64,000 nt of DNA from Streptomyces termitum (GCF_014650175.1 NZ_BMUL01000007.1:124001-188000), one strand, 5' to 3'. Shown: positions 35,308 to 43,340, numbered from the stretch's first letter. The notes: generated by a model from the letters alone, not told the origin. Program-made: numbers and translations.

Positions 35308-35925
35308 TCAGTCGTCCTTTCCGAGGGGGCGCGCCATCCGCGGCCCCGCCGACGAGGCGAACGCGGCGACGAGCACGGGGGCGGTGGCGGGCGCGGACAC
35401 CGGTGCGGGGAGGCCGAGTTCGGCGTGGAGCCGGGCGCGCAGCCGGGCGAGGGCCGGGCCGCCGCCCGGGACGACCGGAGCGTCGTACGCGATGACGCCG
35501 CCGCGCAGCACCACGACGCGGTCCGCGTGCGACAGCGCCTCGTCCACGTCGCGGGCGGCCATCAGCACGGTGCGCCCGCGCCGCCGGGCCTCGGCCCGGT
35601 CCGGCGCGGCGGCCGGCGCGTCGAGCAGCACCAGGTCCGGGTCCTGGACCGGCGCCCGCCGGAGCCCGCCGCGCCGCCACCGTCCCGGCCGGGTCGGGGA
35701 GAGGACGGCGGCGCGCCGCCGGGGGACGAGCACGGTGCCGCCGATCTCCGGGTCGAGCCCGGCGAGGATCCGCAGCAGGGTCGACCTGCCGCAGCCCGGC
35801 GGCCCGAGGAGCGCGGTGAACCGCCCCGGTTCCAGGGTGAGATCGAGGCCGTCGAGGACTGTCCGGTCGCCGAAGGAACGGGTCAGCCCCCGGACGGTCA
35901 CCGTCCGGCGAGGGTCGGATGCCAT
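35308..35925 (-). pseudogene. Degenerate SsuB-like ABC transporter ATPase
   Basis: A remnant of an aliphatic-sulfonate importer ATPase. The first part is normal (TVTVRGLTRSFGDRTVLDGLDL), but Walker A reads GPPGCGRST with arginine for the essential lysine. After VPRRRAAVLSPTRPGRW the frame jumps to APVQDPDLVLLDAP, so the Q-loop, the helical subdomain and the LSGGQ signature (about 50-60 residues) are missing. Walker B ends LLDAP, with alanine in place of the catalytic glutamate. The H-loop region reads LMAARDVDEALSHAD, lacking the histidine. The frame is intact at about 205 residues against about 250 for SsuB, with normal codon bias. No permease or binding-protein gene is adjacent. It may be a decaying gene or a repurposed non-ATPase protein. 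Confidence 0.8.
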
Positions 35926-36051
35926 GGCAGGACTCCGAGGAGGAAGGAAGAGCGCGGGAGAACGGGGACGCGTCACCGCCGGGCGGCGCGGAGCGGACAC
36001 GCGCGCACGACGGCGACGATCAGGAGGAGCGCGAGAGGTGCCGGAAGGGCG

Positions 36052-36135
36052 TCAGCAGCCGCGGGGACACGCGGCGGAGGCCACCCGCAGCAGGTCGATG
36101 TGACCACGCGTGGTGAGCAGGGCTGTACGCGACAT
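36052..36135 (-). CDS. Cysteine-responsive-type leader peptide of a sulfur operon
   Basis: A 27-residue peptide, ATG 36135 to TGA 36052, starting MSRTALLTTRGHIDLLRVAS and ending ACPRGC. It fits the actinobacterial family of short leader peptides with LTxRxHxDLxRVxSAxC found ahead of sulfate, sulfonate and cysteine genes, where ribosome stalling at Cys codons is thought to control downstream expression. Two Cys codons (TGT and TGC) lie within the last five residues. It precedes the broken SsuB-like gene and ssuD by 126 bases on the same strand, which supports sulfur regulation of this locus. Confidence 0.8.
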   Translation of the reverse strand: MSRTALLTTRGHIDLLRVASAACPRGC

Positions 36136-36226
36136 GGTGCGGAAACTAGCGACCGCCGCCGGACCGGTCAACGGTGTCTCGGTGCGTGGACGCGCCTTCC
36201 CGGCGACCGGACGGCAGGATGACCCC

Positions 36227-36649
36227 ATGCCGCACTCCTTCACCACCCGTGTCATCAGCCTCACCACCGGCGCCCGCGAGACCGTCACCGACCTCACACG
36301 CGTCTGCGAGACCTTCCTCGCCGAGACGGCCACCGGCCGCGACGGCCTCCTCAACCTCTTCGTCCCCCACGCCACCGCCGGCCTCGCGGTCCTGGAGACC
36401 GGCGCGGGCAGCGACACCGACCTCCTGGCCACCCTCCACCACCTCCTCCCGGCCGACGACCGCTGGCAGCACCGCCACGGCACCCCCGGCCACGGCCGCG
36501 ACCACGTCCTCCCCGCCTTCCTCCCGCCCCACGCCACCCTCCCGATCGTCGCCGGCCGCCTCGCCCTGGGCACCTGGCAGTCGGTCTGCCTGGTCGACAC
36601 GAACGTCGACAACCCGGAACGACAGGTGCGGCTGAGCTTCCTGGGCTGA
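36227..36649 (+). CDS. YjbQ/UPF0047 family protein
   Basis: Small cytoplasmic protein (140 residues) of the YjbQ family, with weak thiamine-phosphate-synthase-like activity reported for relatives but no settled role. Recognisable blocks are TTRVISLTTGARETVTDLT, LLNLFVPHATAGLAVLE, HGTPGHGRDHVLPAFLPPH and LGTWQSVCLVDTNVDNPERQ. The family pattern H-A-T-A and the later G-x-WQ motif are conserved. ATG 36227 is chosen to give the normal family N-terminus. It is divergent from the sulfur leader peptide. Confidence 0.9.
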   Translation: MPHSFTTRVISLTTGARETVTDLTRVCETFLAETATGRDGLLNLFVPHATAGLAVLETGAGSDTDLLATLHHLLPADDRWQHRHGTPGHGRDHVLPAFLPPHATLPIVAGRLALGTWQSVCLVDTNVDNPERQVRLSFLG

Positions 36650-36728
36650 CCGGTCGTACGGCGGGGCGGGACACCGGGCAGGGCGACGGCGGCCTTTCCC
36701 GGCGTGCGGCCCGATGGGACGGCCCCGG

Positions 36729-37259
36729 TCAGGGCCACAGTTCCAGGAGGGCGTCCAGGGTCAGTTTCCACATCGGTTCGGCGCCCGTTCCGAAGGCGGC
36801 GGCGAGGGCGTAGCCGACGGCGGCGTCACGGGGTTCCGGCGGAGCGTCGTCGGACGCCGGTGCCCAGGTGACGTCGACGGTTCCGTCCCCGGTCGAGGTG
36901 AAGACGCCGAGGAGGCGGCCGTCGCGGAGCAGGCGGCTGGTGCCCAGGGAGTCGGGGACCAGCAGGTAGGCGGGGCCCCGGTCCGCCGGTCCGGCCTCGA
37001 CCCGGTACGAACGCCGGGTCAGGAAGCCCTTCGCGGGGCGCAGGACCTCCTCCGCGCCGTCCACGCTCAGGGCGAGCCGCTCCGGGTCGCGCGTGCCGAT
37101 CGGCACGTGGCTCTCCGGCGGGGCGTCGCCGCTCCGCCGGATCTCGGCGCACGGCACCCCGTCGCCGTCGACCGTCAGGATCCCGGCCTCGTGGTCGAGC
37201 GCGATGCGGATCTCCCCGAAGAGCCGGTCGGTGGCGGGCTCGTACGCGTACGCCTCCAT
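36729..37259 (-). CDS. Hypothetical protein, 176 residues
   Basis: A leftward gene from ATG 37259 encoding a mostly beta-looking, acidic soluble protein. It begins MEAYAYEPATDRLFGEIRIA and has repeated short strands (LTVDGDGVPCAEIRR, GFLTRRSYRVEAG, LLRDGRLLGVFTSTGDGTVDV) and a hydrophobic C-terminal helix ending MWKLTLDALLELWP. No signal peptide and no recognised domain. The GC3 bias is typical of real genes here. It lies downstream of the phosphoesterase gene (122 bases) and may be co-transcribed with it. Function not known. Confidence 0.7.
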   Translation of the reverse strand: MEAYAYEPATDRLFGEIRIALDHEAGILTVDGDGVPCAEIRRSGDAPPESHVPIGTRDPERLALSVDGAEEVLRPAKGFLTRRSYRVEAGPADRGPAYLLVPDSLGTSRLLRDGRLLGVFTSTGDGTVDVTWAPASDDAPPEPRDAAVGYALAAAFGTGAEPMWKLTLDALLELWP

Positions 37260-37381
37260 CGGCACGCCCTTCTCCCCTCGTCGTTCTGGTGTTCGCGGTC
37301 CGTCATTCTCGGCCCGGTCGGCGGGGCCGGTCCCCTTTTCGGCCACGGGTCCGGTGCGCCCGTCCGGTGCGGGGTCCGTCC

Positions 37382-38608
37382 TCACGACGGGGGGAGGCGG
37401 TCGGCCCCGGGGGAGCGCAGCACGAGGAGGGTGATCTCGCTGGGGGCGAAGACGCGGAAGGGAGGGCCCCAGAAGCCGGTGCCCCGGCTGGTGTAGAGGA
37501 GGGTGCGGGCGCCGTGGCGGCTGAGGCCGGCGACGGTCGGCTGGTCGAGGCGGACCAGGTGGTGGAAGGGCCAGATCTGGCCGCCGTGGGTGTGGCCGGA
37601 GAGCTGGAGGTCGACGCCGTGGGCCGCCGCGCGGTCGACGAACTTCGGCTGGTGGGCGAGGAGGAGGACCGGGAGATCGGGGTCGGCGTCCCGGAGGGCC
37701 CCGTCGAGGTGGGCGCGGTGGCCCGCGAGGCCGGAGGACTCGGCGGTGACGTCGTCCACACCGGCGACGACGAGGGTGTCCCCGCCGCGTTCGAGCAGCA
37801 GGTGGCGGTTGCGCAGCGGCTCCCAGCCCAGTTCGTCCATCAGGTCGACCCAGCCCTGGGCCTCGCTGTAGTACTCGTGGTTCCCGGTGACGTAGACCCG
37901 GGCCCGGGTCGCGCGCACGGTGCCGAGCGGGGCGGCCTGGGCGCGGCGGCGGTCGGCCGTGCCGTCCGCGATGTCGCCGGTGTGGCAGACCAGGTCGGCC
38001 TCCAGGCTGTTCACCGTCTCGCAGACCCGCCGCGACCAGTCGGCGCGGTCGAGCGGGCCGTAGTGGGTGTCGGTGATCAGGACGACCCGGGTGCCGTCGA
38101 GTCCGGCGCCCAGCCGGGGCAGCGGCACGTCGAGCCGGCGCACGCGCGGCACGCGGCGGGCCTCGGCGTACCCCCGGACGAGCAGGACGGCGGTCACGCC
38201 GAGCACGGCCCAGGCGGCGGCGCGTGCCCGGTCCTGGGCGTCGCCCGCCCCGGCCACGGCCAGGACGGGCCGCAGCAGGGCGGTGAGCAGGACGGACCAG
38301 GTGAACAGGATCCAGACGCCGCCGAGCAGGGTGTCGCCGACGATCGCCGCCCGGTCCCGCTGGCGCCGGCCGTGGCCGCGCACCATCGCGAGCGGCATGC
38401 CGACCAGGCCGAGGACGGCCAGCGCGGTGCCGGCCGCCGTGACGGGGAGCGGCCAGTGCTGGCCGGTGTGGAGCAGGAGCCAGCAGGGCACGGCCCACAG
38501 CAGGACCGGCGCGACCAGGGGGACGTACCGCATCAGGAGCCGCAGCCGGCCGGACGGTTCGCCGCTCGCCGGGCCGGTGGCGGGCGGGGTGTCGCTGGTC
38601 TCGGTCAC
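37382..38608 (-). CDS. Membrane-anchored metallophosphoesterase (YkuE-like)
   Basis: Calcineurin-type phosphoesterase tethered to the membrane, 408 residues. About four hydrophobic segments occupy the N-terminal 150 residues, followed by the dimetal catalytic domain: LITDTHYGPLD (motif I), VCHTGDIADG (II), YVTGNHEYYS (III), LLLAHQPKF (IV) and LQLSGHTHGGQIWPFH (V). Relatives act on lipid- or cell-envelope-linked phosphates, which fits an extracytoplasmic or membrane-face active site; the substrate is not known. ATG 38608. Confidence 0.92.
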   Translation of the reverse strand: MTETSDTPPATGPASGEPSGRLRLLMRYVPLVAPVLLWAVPCWLLLHTGQHWPLPVTAAGTALAVLGLVGMPLAMVRGHGRRQRDRAAIVGDTLLGGVWILFTWSVLLTALLRPVLAVAGAGDAQDRARAAAWAVLGVTAVLLVRGYAEARRVPRVRRLDVPLPRLGAGLDGTRVVLITDTHYGPLDRADWSRRVCETVNSLEADLVCHTGDIADGTADRRRAQAAPLGTVRATRARVYVTGNHEYYSEAQGWVDLMDELGWEPLRNRHLLLERGGDTLVVAGVDDVTAESSGLAGHRAHLDGALRDADPDLPVLLLAHQPKFVDRAAAHGVDLQLSGHTHGGQIWPFHHLVRLDQPTVAGLSRHGARTLLYTSRGTGFWGPPFRVFAPSEITLLVLRSPGADRLPPS

Positions 38609-38725
38609 GCTTCCCCTCCCGGGGGTCTGTCCGACGGATCGCGCCCGGGGCGGACCGGATCGGTCGCGGGCGCGCGGGAGGGGCCATTGTCCGTCACCGG
38701 CGCGCGCGGTGTCCCTCCGGGTTCG

Positions 38726-39538
38726 TCAGGAGCCCGGCTGGGGCCGGACGGTGAGGATCTGCTCGGCCCGGCCGACGGGGCCGTCGGCGTCGTGCAGGGC
38801 GGTGCTGGTGAGGCCCTGGCCGGTGGGGCCGAAGGAGACGGTGGTGTCGAGGCCGGTCCAGGCTCCCCGGGGCTGCCGGTAGAGGTGGATGGTCAGGTCC
38901 AGGTTGGGGAACATCCAGGCGGTCGGGTCCTGTTGGACGGCGATGCCGTTCGCGGTGTCCACCAGGGCGACGTACGAGGCGAGGGCGCTGCTCTCCTCGC
39001 CCGCGACGAGGTCGAGCCGCGAGGAGATCCAGGCCGTCGCGCGGCCGGGGCGGGCCGTGGGCGCGCGACGGACCTCGATGGAGGAGACGTAGCCGCCGTC
39101 CCACGCCTCGTCCATGGGCCAGACCGGCAGGTCGCCGGGGGCCGGCAGCGGCCCGGTGGGGCTGTCGGCGACGGCGGAGGTGTCCAGCCGGGCCAGCAGC
39201 CAGGCGCGGGCACGGACCACCGGCCGGCCGCCGATGACGACGGTCGCCTCCAGGAGTTCGATGGTCCGGCCGGGGCGGACGGTCTCCACGGTGATCTCGC
39301 ACTCGTCGAGCGCGACGCGGCCGAGGATCTCGTAGCCGACGCGTCCCACGACGAGTCCGTCCGCGCCGCCCGGACGGTCCGCGAGGTGCCGGTCGAGGGC
39401 GTGGACGACGAGGCCGGCCAGCGGGCTGAAGTGCTGCTCGGCCGGGTCCCACGCGCCGCCCGCGTGCGCCGTCGGCTTGAAGCGGTGCTCGCCGGTCCGC
39501 ACGTAGTAGCTCTCGCGGGCGGGGGCGCTCGTGCTCAC
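38726..39538 (-). CDS. Thioesterase family protein (acyl-CoA thioesterase-like)
   Basis: Double-hotdog thioesterase, about 270 residues. It begins STSAPARESYYVRTGEHRFK and carries AEQHFSPLAGLVVHALDRH, RVGYEILGRVALDECEITVETVRPGRTIELLEA in outline, WISSRLDLVAGEESSAL and FPNLDLTIHLYRQPRGAWTGLDTTVSFGPTGQGLTSTALHD in outline, the second-domain pattern of 4HBT_3-type enzymes. GTG 39538 is used because the family starts there and a GTGGAG ribosome-like site precedes it; GTG 39553 would add five residues. The acyl substrate is unknown. Confidence 0.85.
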   Translation of the reverse strand: MSTSAPARESYYVRTGEHRFKPTAHAGGAWDPAEQHFSPLAGLVVHALDRHLADRPGGADGLVVGRVGYEILGRVALDECEITVETVRPGRTIELLEATVVIGGRPVVRARAWLLARLDTSAVADSPTGPLPAPGDLPVWPMDEAWDGGYVSSIEVRRAPTARPGRATAWISSRLDLVAGEESSALASYVALVDTANGIAVQQDPTAWMFPNLDLTIHLYRQPRGAWTGLDTTVSFGPTGQGLTSTALHDADGPVGRAEQILTVRPQPGS

Positions 39539-39684
39539 GGGGCGCGTCTCCACTTCTGGCCCCGGCCGGATCGCGGCCCTGGCCGATCAGTTGTCGTATG
39601 CACGCATCCTAGGGGCGGGCCGCCGGAGGGTCACCGTGACCCCGCGCACAGGGCGACGGCCGAGATGTGCGGAATGATGACCGG

Positions 39685-40170
39685 ATGATCTTTCTGAACG
39701 AAAGGCTCGTGGGCGGCTGGTCCGGGGCCGTCGTGAACGTGATGGAGTCGACCAGCGTCGTCTTCCTCCCCGGCGGATGGGGCTGGAGCCTCCTGGACAG
39801 CGTGAGCGGCACGACGTCCGTCTCGCGCTTCCGCTGGTCCTGCCCGGCCGAGGGGCTGCTGCGGCTCCGGAACGTCTGGTACGTCGACGGCGCCACCGGA
39901 CGGGACGGCCGGTTCGCGGCGGACGCGCGGGTCACGGCGGCGGACGACGTCTTCGAGACGCGGTACGCGCTCACCCGGCGGCGGCACCCGTGGGCGCGGG
40001 AGGACGAGGGGGACGAGGCCGCGCTGGTGGTGGACCCCGCCCTCGACTACGAGAACGTCTTCTACCGCGTGCCCGGGTCCTTCACGGCGGCCGACGACCC
40101 CTCCGCCGCCCTCGTCCCGCACCCCCCGGCGCCGCGCCCCGGACCGCCGCCGGGGGCTTGGCGGGGCTGA
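39685..40170 (+). CDS. Hypothetical protein, about 161 residues
   Basis: A rightward gene between two leftward ones. The product begins MIFLNERLVGGWSGAVVNVM and contains FLPGGWGWSLLDSVSGTTSV, WYVDGATGRDGRF and DPALDYENVFYRVPGSF, then a Pro-rich tail (HPPAPRPGPPPGAWRG). The beta-rich, Trp-rich middle resembles a small lipocalin-like or sensor fold, but I do not recognise the family. GTG 39667 is another possible start; neither has a good ribosome site. It ends four bases before the convergent ehuA-like gene. Confidence 0.6.
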   Translation: MIFLNERLVGGWSGAVVNVMESTSVVFLPGGWGWSLLDSVSGTTSVSRFRWSCPAEGLLRLRNVWYVDGATGRDGRFAADARVTAADDVFETRYALTRRRHPWAREDEGDEAALVVDPALDYENVFYRVPGSFTAADDPSAALVPHPPAPRPGPPPGAWRG

Positions 40171-40174
40171 GCCC

Positions 40175-41029
40175 TCAGTGGAGGGAGCGGAGGAAGCTCC
40201 GGGTCCGCTCGTGGCCGGGGTCGTCGAGGAGCGCGCCGGGCGGGCCGGATTCGAGGACCCGGCCGCCGTCGAACATCAGGACCCGGTCGGAGATGTCGCG
40301 GGCGAAGCCCATCTCGTGGGTGACGCAGAGCATCGTCAGGTCCGTGGTGGCGGCGACGTCCCGCAGGACGTCGAGGACCTCGGCGACGAGTTCCGGGTCG
40401 AGCGCCGAGGTGACTTCGTCGAGGAGGAGCACGTCGGGCCGCATCGCGAGGGCGCGGGCGATGGCGACGCGCTGCTGCTGGCCGCCGGAGAGCCGGGTGG
40501 GGTGGGCGTCGGCCTTGTCGGCGAGGGCGAGGAGTTCGCGGGCGCGCTCGGCGGCCTCCTCCTTGCCGAGGCCGAGGACGTGGACCGGCGCCTCCGTCAG
40601 GTTGGCCAGGACGCTCATGTGCGGGAAAAGGTTGAACTGCTGGAACACCATGCCGATGTGCCGGCGGCGGCGCGCCAGGTGGCGCTCGTCGGCCGGGACG
40701 AGCTTCCCGCCCGGACCGCCCGGACCGCCCCGACCGCCCCGACCGCCCCGACCGGACGGACCGGACGGCATGTGGGAGAAGGGCTCGCCGTCGACGTGGA
40801 TGACGCCGCCGGTGACCCGCTCCAGGGTCATCAGGAGCCGGAGGATGGTGGTCTTGCCGGAGCCGCTCGGGCCGATCAGGGTGACCCGCTCCCCGGGGGC
40901 CACCGCGAGGTCGAGCCCGTCGAGGACCGTATGGTCGCCGAAGCGCTTCGTCACGCCGTCGAAGCGGACCTTGTCGGGGACCGGGCCGGGCGCGTCGGGT
41001 GCGGCGGGGGCGGTCGGTTCAGTGGGCAA
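40175..41029 (-). CDS. ehuA: Ectoine/amino-acid-type ABC transporter ATPase
   Basis: Importer ATPase of the polar amino-acid family. The 284-residue product has Walker A GPSGSGKTT, Q-loop IGMVFQQFNLFPHMSV, signature LSGGQQQR, Walker B VLLLDEVTSALDPE and H-loop CVTHEMGFA. Between Walker A and the Q-loop a Gly/Arg-rich insertion of about 20 residues (SGPSGRGGRGGRGGPGGPGG, residues about 87-107) is encoded by seven 9-bp repeats. Start TTG 41029 overlaps the ehuD end by 11 bases. Last gene of the ectABCD-ehuBCDA operon, which is why ectoine is the proposed substrate; general amino-acid uptake remains possible. Confidence 0.85.
   Translation of the reverse strand: MPTEPTAPAAPDAPGPVPDKVRFDGVTKRFGDHTVLDGLDLAVAPGERVTLIGPSGSGKTTILRLLMTLERVTGGVIHVDGEPFSHMPSGPSGRGGRGGRGGPGGPGGKLVPADERHLARRRRHIGMVFQQFNLFPHMSVLANLTEAPVHVLGLGKEEAAERARELLALADKADAHPTRLSGGQQQRVAIARALAMRPDVLLLDEVTSALDPELVAEVLDVLRDVAATTDLTMLCVTHEMGFARDISDRVLMFDGGRVLESGPPGALLDDPGHERTRSFLRSLH
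40707..40769. repeat. Seven 9-bp tandem repeats inside ehuA
   Basis: Units CCGCCCGGA (twice), CCGCCCCGA (three times) and two CCGGACGG-type units run head to tail, encoding RGG/PGG-type tripeptides on the minus strand. Confidence 0.85.
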
Positions 41030-41654
41030 GGCGTGCCTCCAGGCGGCGGACGAGCAGGGACGTCGGCCAGCTCGCGAGCAGGAAGACGACGGCGGCCAGG
41101 GTGAAGCTCTCCAGGTAGGCGAAGTGGGTGCTGCCGAAGGAGTTCGCCTCGTGGACCATCTCGTTCACGGTGATGACGGACAGGAAGGGCGTCTCCTTGA
41201 AGAGGGAGACCGCGTAGTTCCCGAGCGACGGCAGCACGTTCCGTACGGCCTGCGGCAGGATCACCGCCCGCCACACCCGGCGGCGCGGCAGCGACAGCGC
41301 CGCGCACGCCTCCCACTGGCCCTTCGGGACGGCGTCGATGCCCGCCCGGTACACCTCGGAGAGGTACGTGGCGTAGTGCAGGCCCAGGACCAGGACGCCG
41401 ATCGTCAGCGCGTTCAGCCCCGGGACCAGGATCCAGACGGCGAACAGCTGCACCATGACGGGGGTCGAGCGGACGAACGCGGCGAGCCCCCGGACCGGCA
41501 GCGCGATCCACCGGGGCGCGGACCGCTGGACCAGCGCCACGGCGAGGCCCGCGACCACCGCGACCGCGAAGCCGAGCACCGTCGCGAGGAGCGTCACGCC
41601 GAAGCCGGACAGGACGACCGGGAGGGCGGCGCGCGCCGCCTCCATGTCCCACAT
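41019..41654 (-). CDS. ehuD: Ectoine/amino-acid-type ABC transporter permease
   Basis: Inner-membrane permease subunit of a polar amino-acid-family importer, 211 residues with about five hydrophobic segments. The EAA coupling loop is present (EACAALSLPRRRVWRAVILPQAVRNVLPSLGNYAVSLFKET, in outline), which contacts the ATPase. RSTPVMVQLF near the first half is the typical family motif (RGTPxLVQLF). Its ATG shares a base with the ehuC stop (TGATG), showing coupled translation. It pairs with the permease at 41654-42421. Confidence 0.87.
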   Translation of the reverse strand: MWDMEAARAALPVVLSGFGVTLLATVLGFAVAVVAGLAVALVQRSAPRWIALPVRGLAAFVRSTPVMVQLFAVWILVPGLNALTIGVLVLGLHYATYLSEVYRAGIDAVPKGQWEACAALSLPRRRVWRAVILPQAVRNVLPSLGNYAVSLFKETPFLSVITVNEMVHEANSFGSTHFAYLESFTLAAVVFLLASWPTSLLVRRLEARLAH

Positions 41655-42421
41655 CAGGCACCCCCGCCTTCCTGGCCGAGCCGGGCCTTCGCCGAGCGCT
41701 CCAGCGCGTTCATCCCGGCGCTCAGCAGCACGGCCACGCCGAAGTAGAGGAGCAGGAGCAGCAGATAGGCGGCGGCCGTGCCGCCGGTCGCCGACCGCAA
41801 CTGGTCGATGCGGAAGGTGAGGTCGGCGACGGTGACCAGGGAGAGCAGCGGCGTCGCCTTGAGGAGCTGGATGAGCAGGTTCTTGAACGGCGGGATCATC
41901 AGCGCGTACGCCTGCGGCAGCACCACCCGCCGCAGCCGCAGCCCCGGCCCCATCCCGAGGGCGATCGCCGCCTCGGTCTGGGCGGCGGGCACGGCCGCGA
42001 TCGAGCCCCGGACGACCTCGGCGCCGTACGCCCCGTAGTTGAGGCCGAAGGCGAGCACCCCGCAGGCCAGCGGCTCCAACCGGAAGCCGAGCATGGGCAG
42101 GGCGAAGAACAGCCAGAACAGCTGGACGTACAGCGAGGTGCCGCGCAGGAACTCGACGACGGCGCGGGAGGCGCCCCGCACCAGCATCCGGCGGGACAGC
42201 GCGGCCAGGCCCAGGGCGAAGGCGACGACGAGCGCGAGGGCCGCGCCGAGCAGCGTCGCCTCCAGCGTGACGAGCAGCCCGCCGGCGATCGAGGGCAGCG
42301 CCCGGACCGTCTCGGACAGGAAGTCGGAGGACAGGAAGTCGGAGGACAGCAGATCGGAAGAGAGGAAGCCGGAGGCCGGGGGACCGGAGGACAGGGGAAG
42401 GGCGGGCAGGAGGTCGTTCAT
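41654..42421 (-). CDS. ehuC: Ectoine/amino-acid-type ABC transporter permease
   Basis: Second permease subunit, 255 residues. The family core is clear: LLVTLEATLLGAALAL, FLRGTSLYVQLFWLFFALP, LNYGAYGAEVVRGSIAAVP and the EAA loop AAIALGMGPGLRLRRVVLPQA. The N-terminal 37 residues before it are unusual: LSSDLLSSDFLSSDFLSE is a pentapeptide repeat encoded by 15-bp tandem units. A later start would remove the repeat, but none with a ribosome site is evident. ATG 42421 lies 13 bases after the binding-protein gene. Confidence 0.87.
   Translation of the reverse strand: MNDLLPALPLSSGPPASGFLSSDLLSSDFLSSDFLSETVRALPSIAGGLLVTLEATLLGAALALVVAFALGLAALSRRMLVRGASRAVVEFLRGTSLYVQLFWLFFALPMLGFRLEPLACGVLAFGLNYGAYGAEVVRGSIAAVPAAQTEAAIALGMGPGLRLRRVVLPQAYALMIPPFKNLLIQLLKATPLLSLVTVADLTFRIDQLRSATGGTAAAYLLLLLLYFGVAVLLSAGMNALERSAKARLGQEGGGA
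42314..42403. repeat. Six 15-bp tandem repeats at the 5' end of ehuC
   Basis: Two identical units GGACAGGAAGTCGGA (42314 and 42329), then four diverging 15-base units up to 42403. On the coding strand they encode the pentad L-S-S-D-F/L near the protein N-terminus. Confidence 0.85.
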
Positions 42422-42434
42422 GGGCGGTGCCCCC

Positions 42435-43340
42435 TCACCCCGCGCACAGGTCGGCCGTGCGCAGGGTGCGCGGCGGCACCTCGCGCTCGGTGAAGCCGTA
42501 CTTCCCGATCAGCTCCACGTACCGCGCCGGATCGCCGGTGATCTTCGCCAGTTCCGCGTCGAACGCGTCGCGCAGCGACTCGGCGCCCGGCCGGAAGACC
42601 GCGCCGCCGGGGCTGTACTGCTCCACCCCGCCGACCACCGGCACGAACGGGTCCAGGACCCGCACCGCCGCGCCCTTGTTGACGCGGGCCAGCCAGCGCA
42701 GCGAGATGCCGGTGAGGGCGAAGGCGTCGATCCGGCCGGCGAGGAGGGCGTCGAGCCCGTCCTGCTGCTTGGCCAGCGTCACCACGGAGCCGTCCGGGAC
42801 GCCCGCCTCCTTGGCGTACGAGGCCTCCACGGCGGCGGTGAGGACGCCGACCCTGGCCTTCTCCGCCGCGCAGGACCGCAGGTCGCCCAGGCCCTTGGGG
42901 TTGCCCTCGCGGACCATGAGCGCGGTCGGGGAGACGAACTCGGGCTCGGAGAAGAGGACTTTGGCGCACCGCTCGGGGGTGATGGCCATGCCCGCGCTGA
43001 CCACGTCGAAGCGACCGGCGAGCAGCCCGGGGATGAGCGCGCCGAACTCGGTGAGCGTGGGCCGCAGTTCGCCGATGCCGAGGGCGGTGAAGATCTCCCG
43101 GTGCAGGGTCGGCGCCTCGCCCGCGAGCCGCCCGTCCTCCTGGAAGCCGTACGGTGCCTCGCCCGCGAAGCCGACCCGGACGTGGCCCTGTTTCCGCAGC
43201 TTTGCGAGGAGGTCCCCCTCGCCGGCCGGTGCGCCGGTGCCCACCTCCGTACGGCTGCACGCGACGAGCGGGGTGGAGACGGTGAGCAGTCCGCCGAGCA
43301 CGGCGGCGCGGGAGAGGAGACGTCTGCGGGAGAGGGACAC
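42435..43340 (-). CDS. ehuB: Ectoine/hydroxyectoine-type solute-binding lipoprotein
   Basis: Periplasmic-binding-protein-like receptor anchored outside the membrane, 301 residues. It starts with a twin-arginine-like SRRRLLSRAA, a hydrophobic stretch and lipobox LVAC. The SBP family 3 fold follows: HVRVGFAGEAPYGFQEDG, LTEFGALIPGLLAGRFDVVSAGMAITPERC (in outline), and VEQYSPGGAVFRPG. These blocks (AxExPYGFQE, GLxxGRFDVVxAGMxIxPERC) match the EhuB ectoine-binding proteins. GTG 43340; the AAAGGA ribosome site is a little far (about 11 bases). It follows ectD by 56 bases in the same operon. Confidence 0.88.
   Translation of the reverse strand: MSLSRRRLLSRAAVLGGLLTVSTPLVACSRTEVGTGAPAGEGDLLAKLRKQGHVRVGFAGEAPYGFQEDGRLAGEAPTLHREIFTALGIGELRPTLTEFGALIPGLLAGRFDVVSAGMAITPERCAKVLFSEPEFVSPTALMVREGNPKGLGDLRSCAAEKARVGVLTAAVEASYAKEAGVPDGSVVTLAKQQDGLDALLAGRIDAFALTGISLRWLARVNKGAAVRVLDPFVPVVGGVEQYSPGGAVFRPGAESLRDAFDAELAKITGDPARYVELIGKYGFTEREVPPRTLRTADLCAG

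Noticed and set aside
35926..36051. A classical attenuator hairpin between the sulfur leader peptide and the SsuB-like gene
   Set aside because: I could not find a convincing pair of alternative stems by eye in the 126 bases; structure prediction would be needed.
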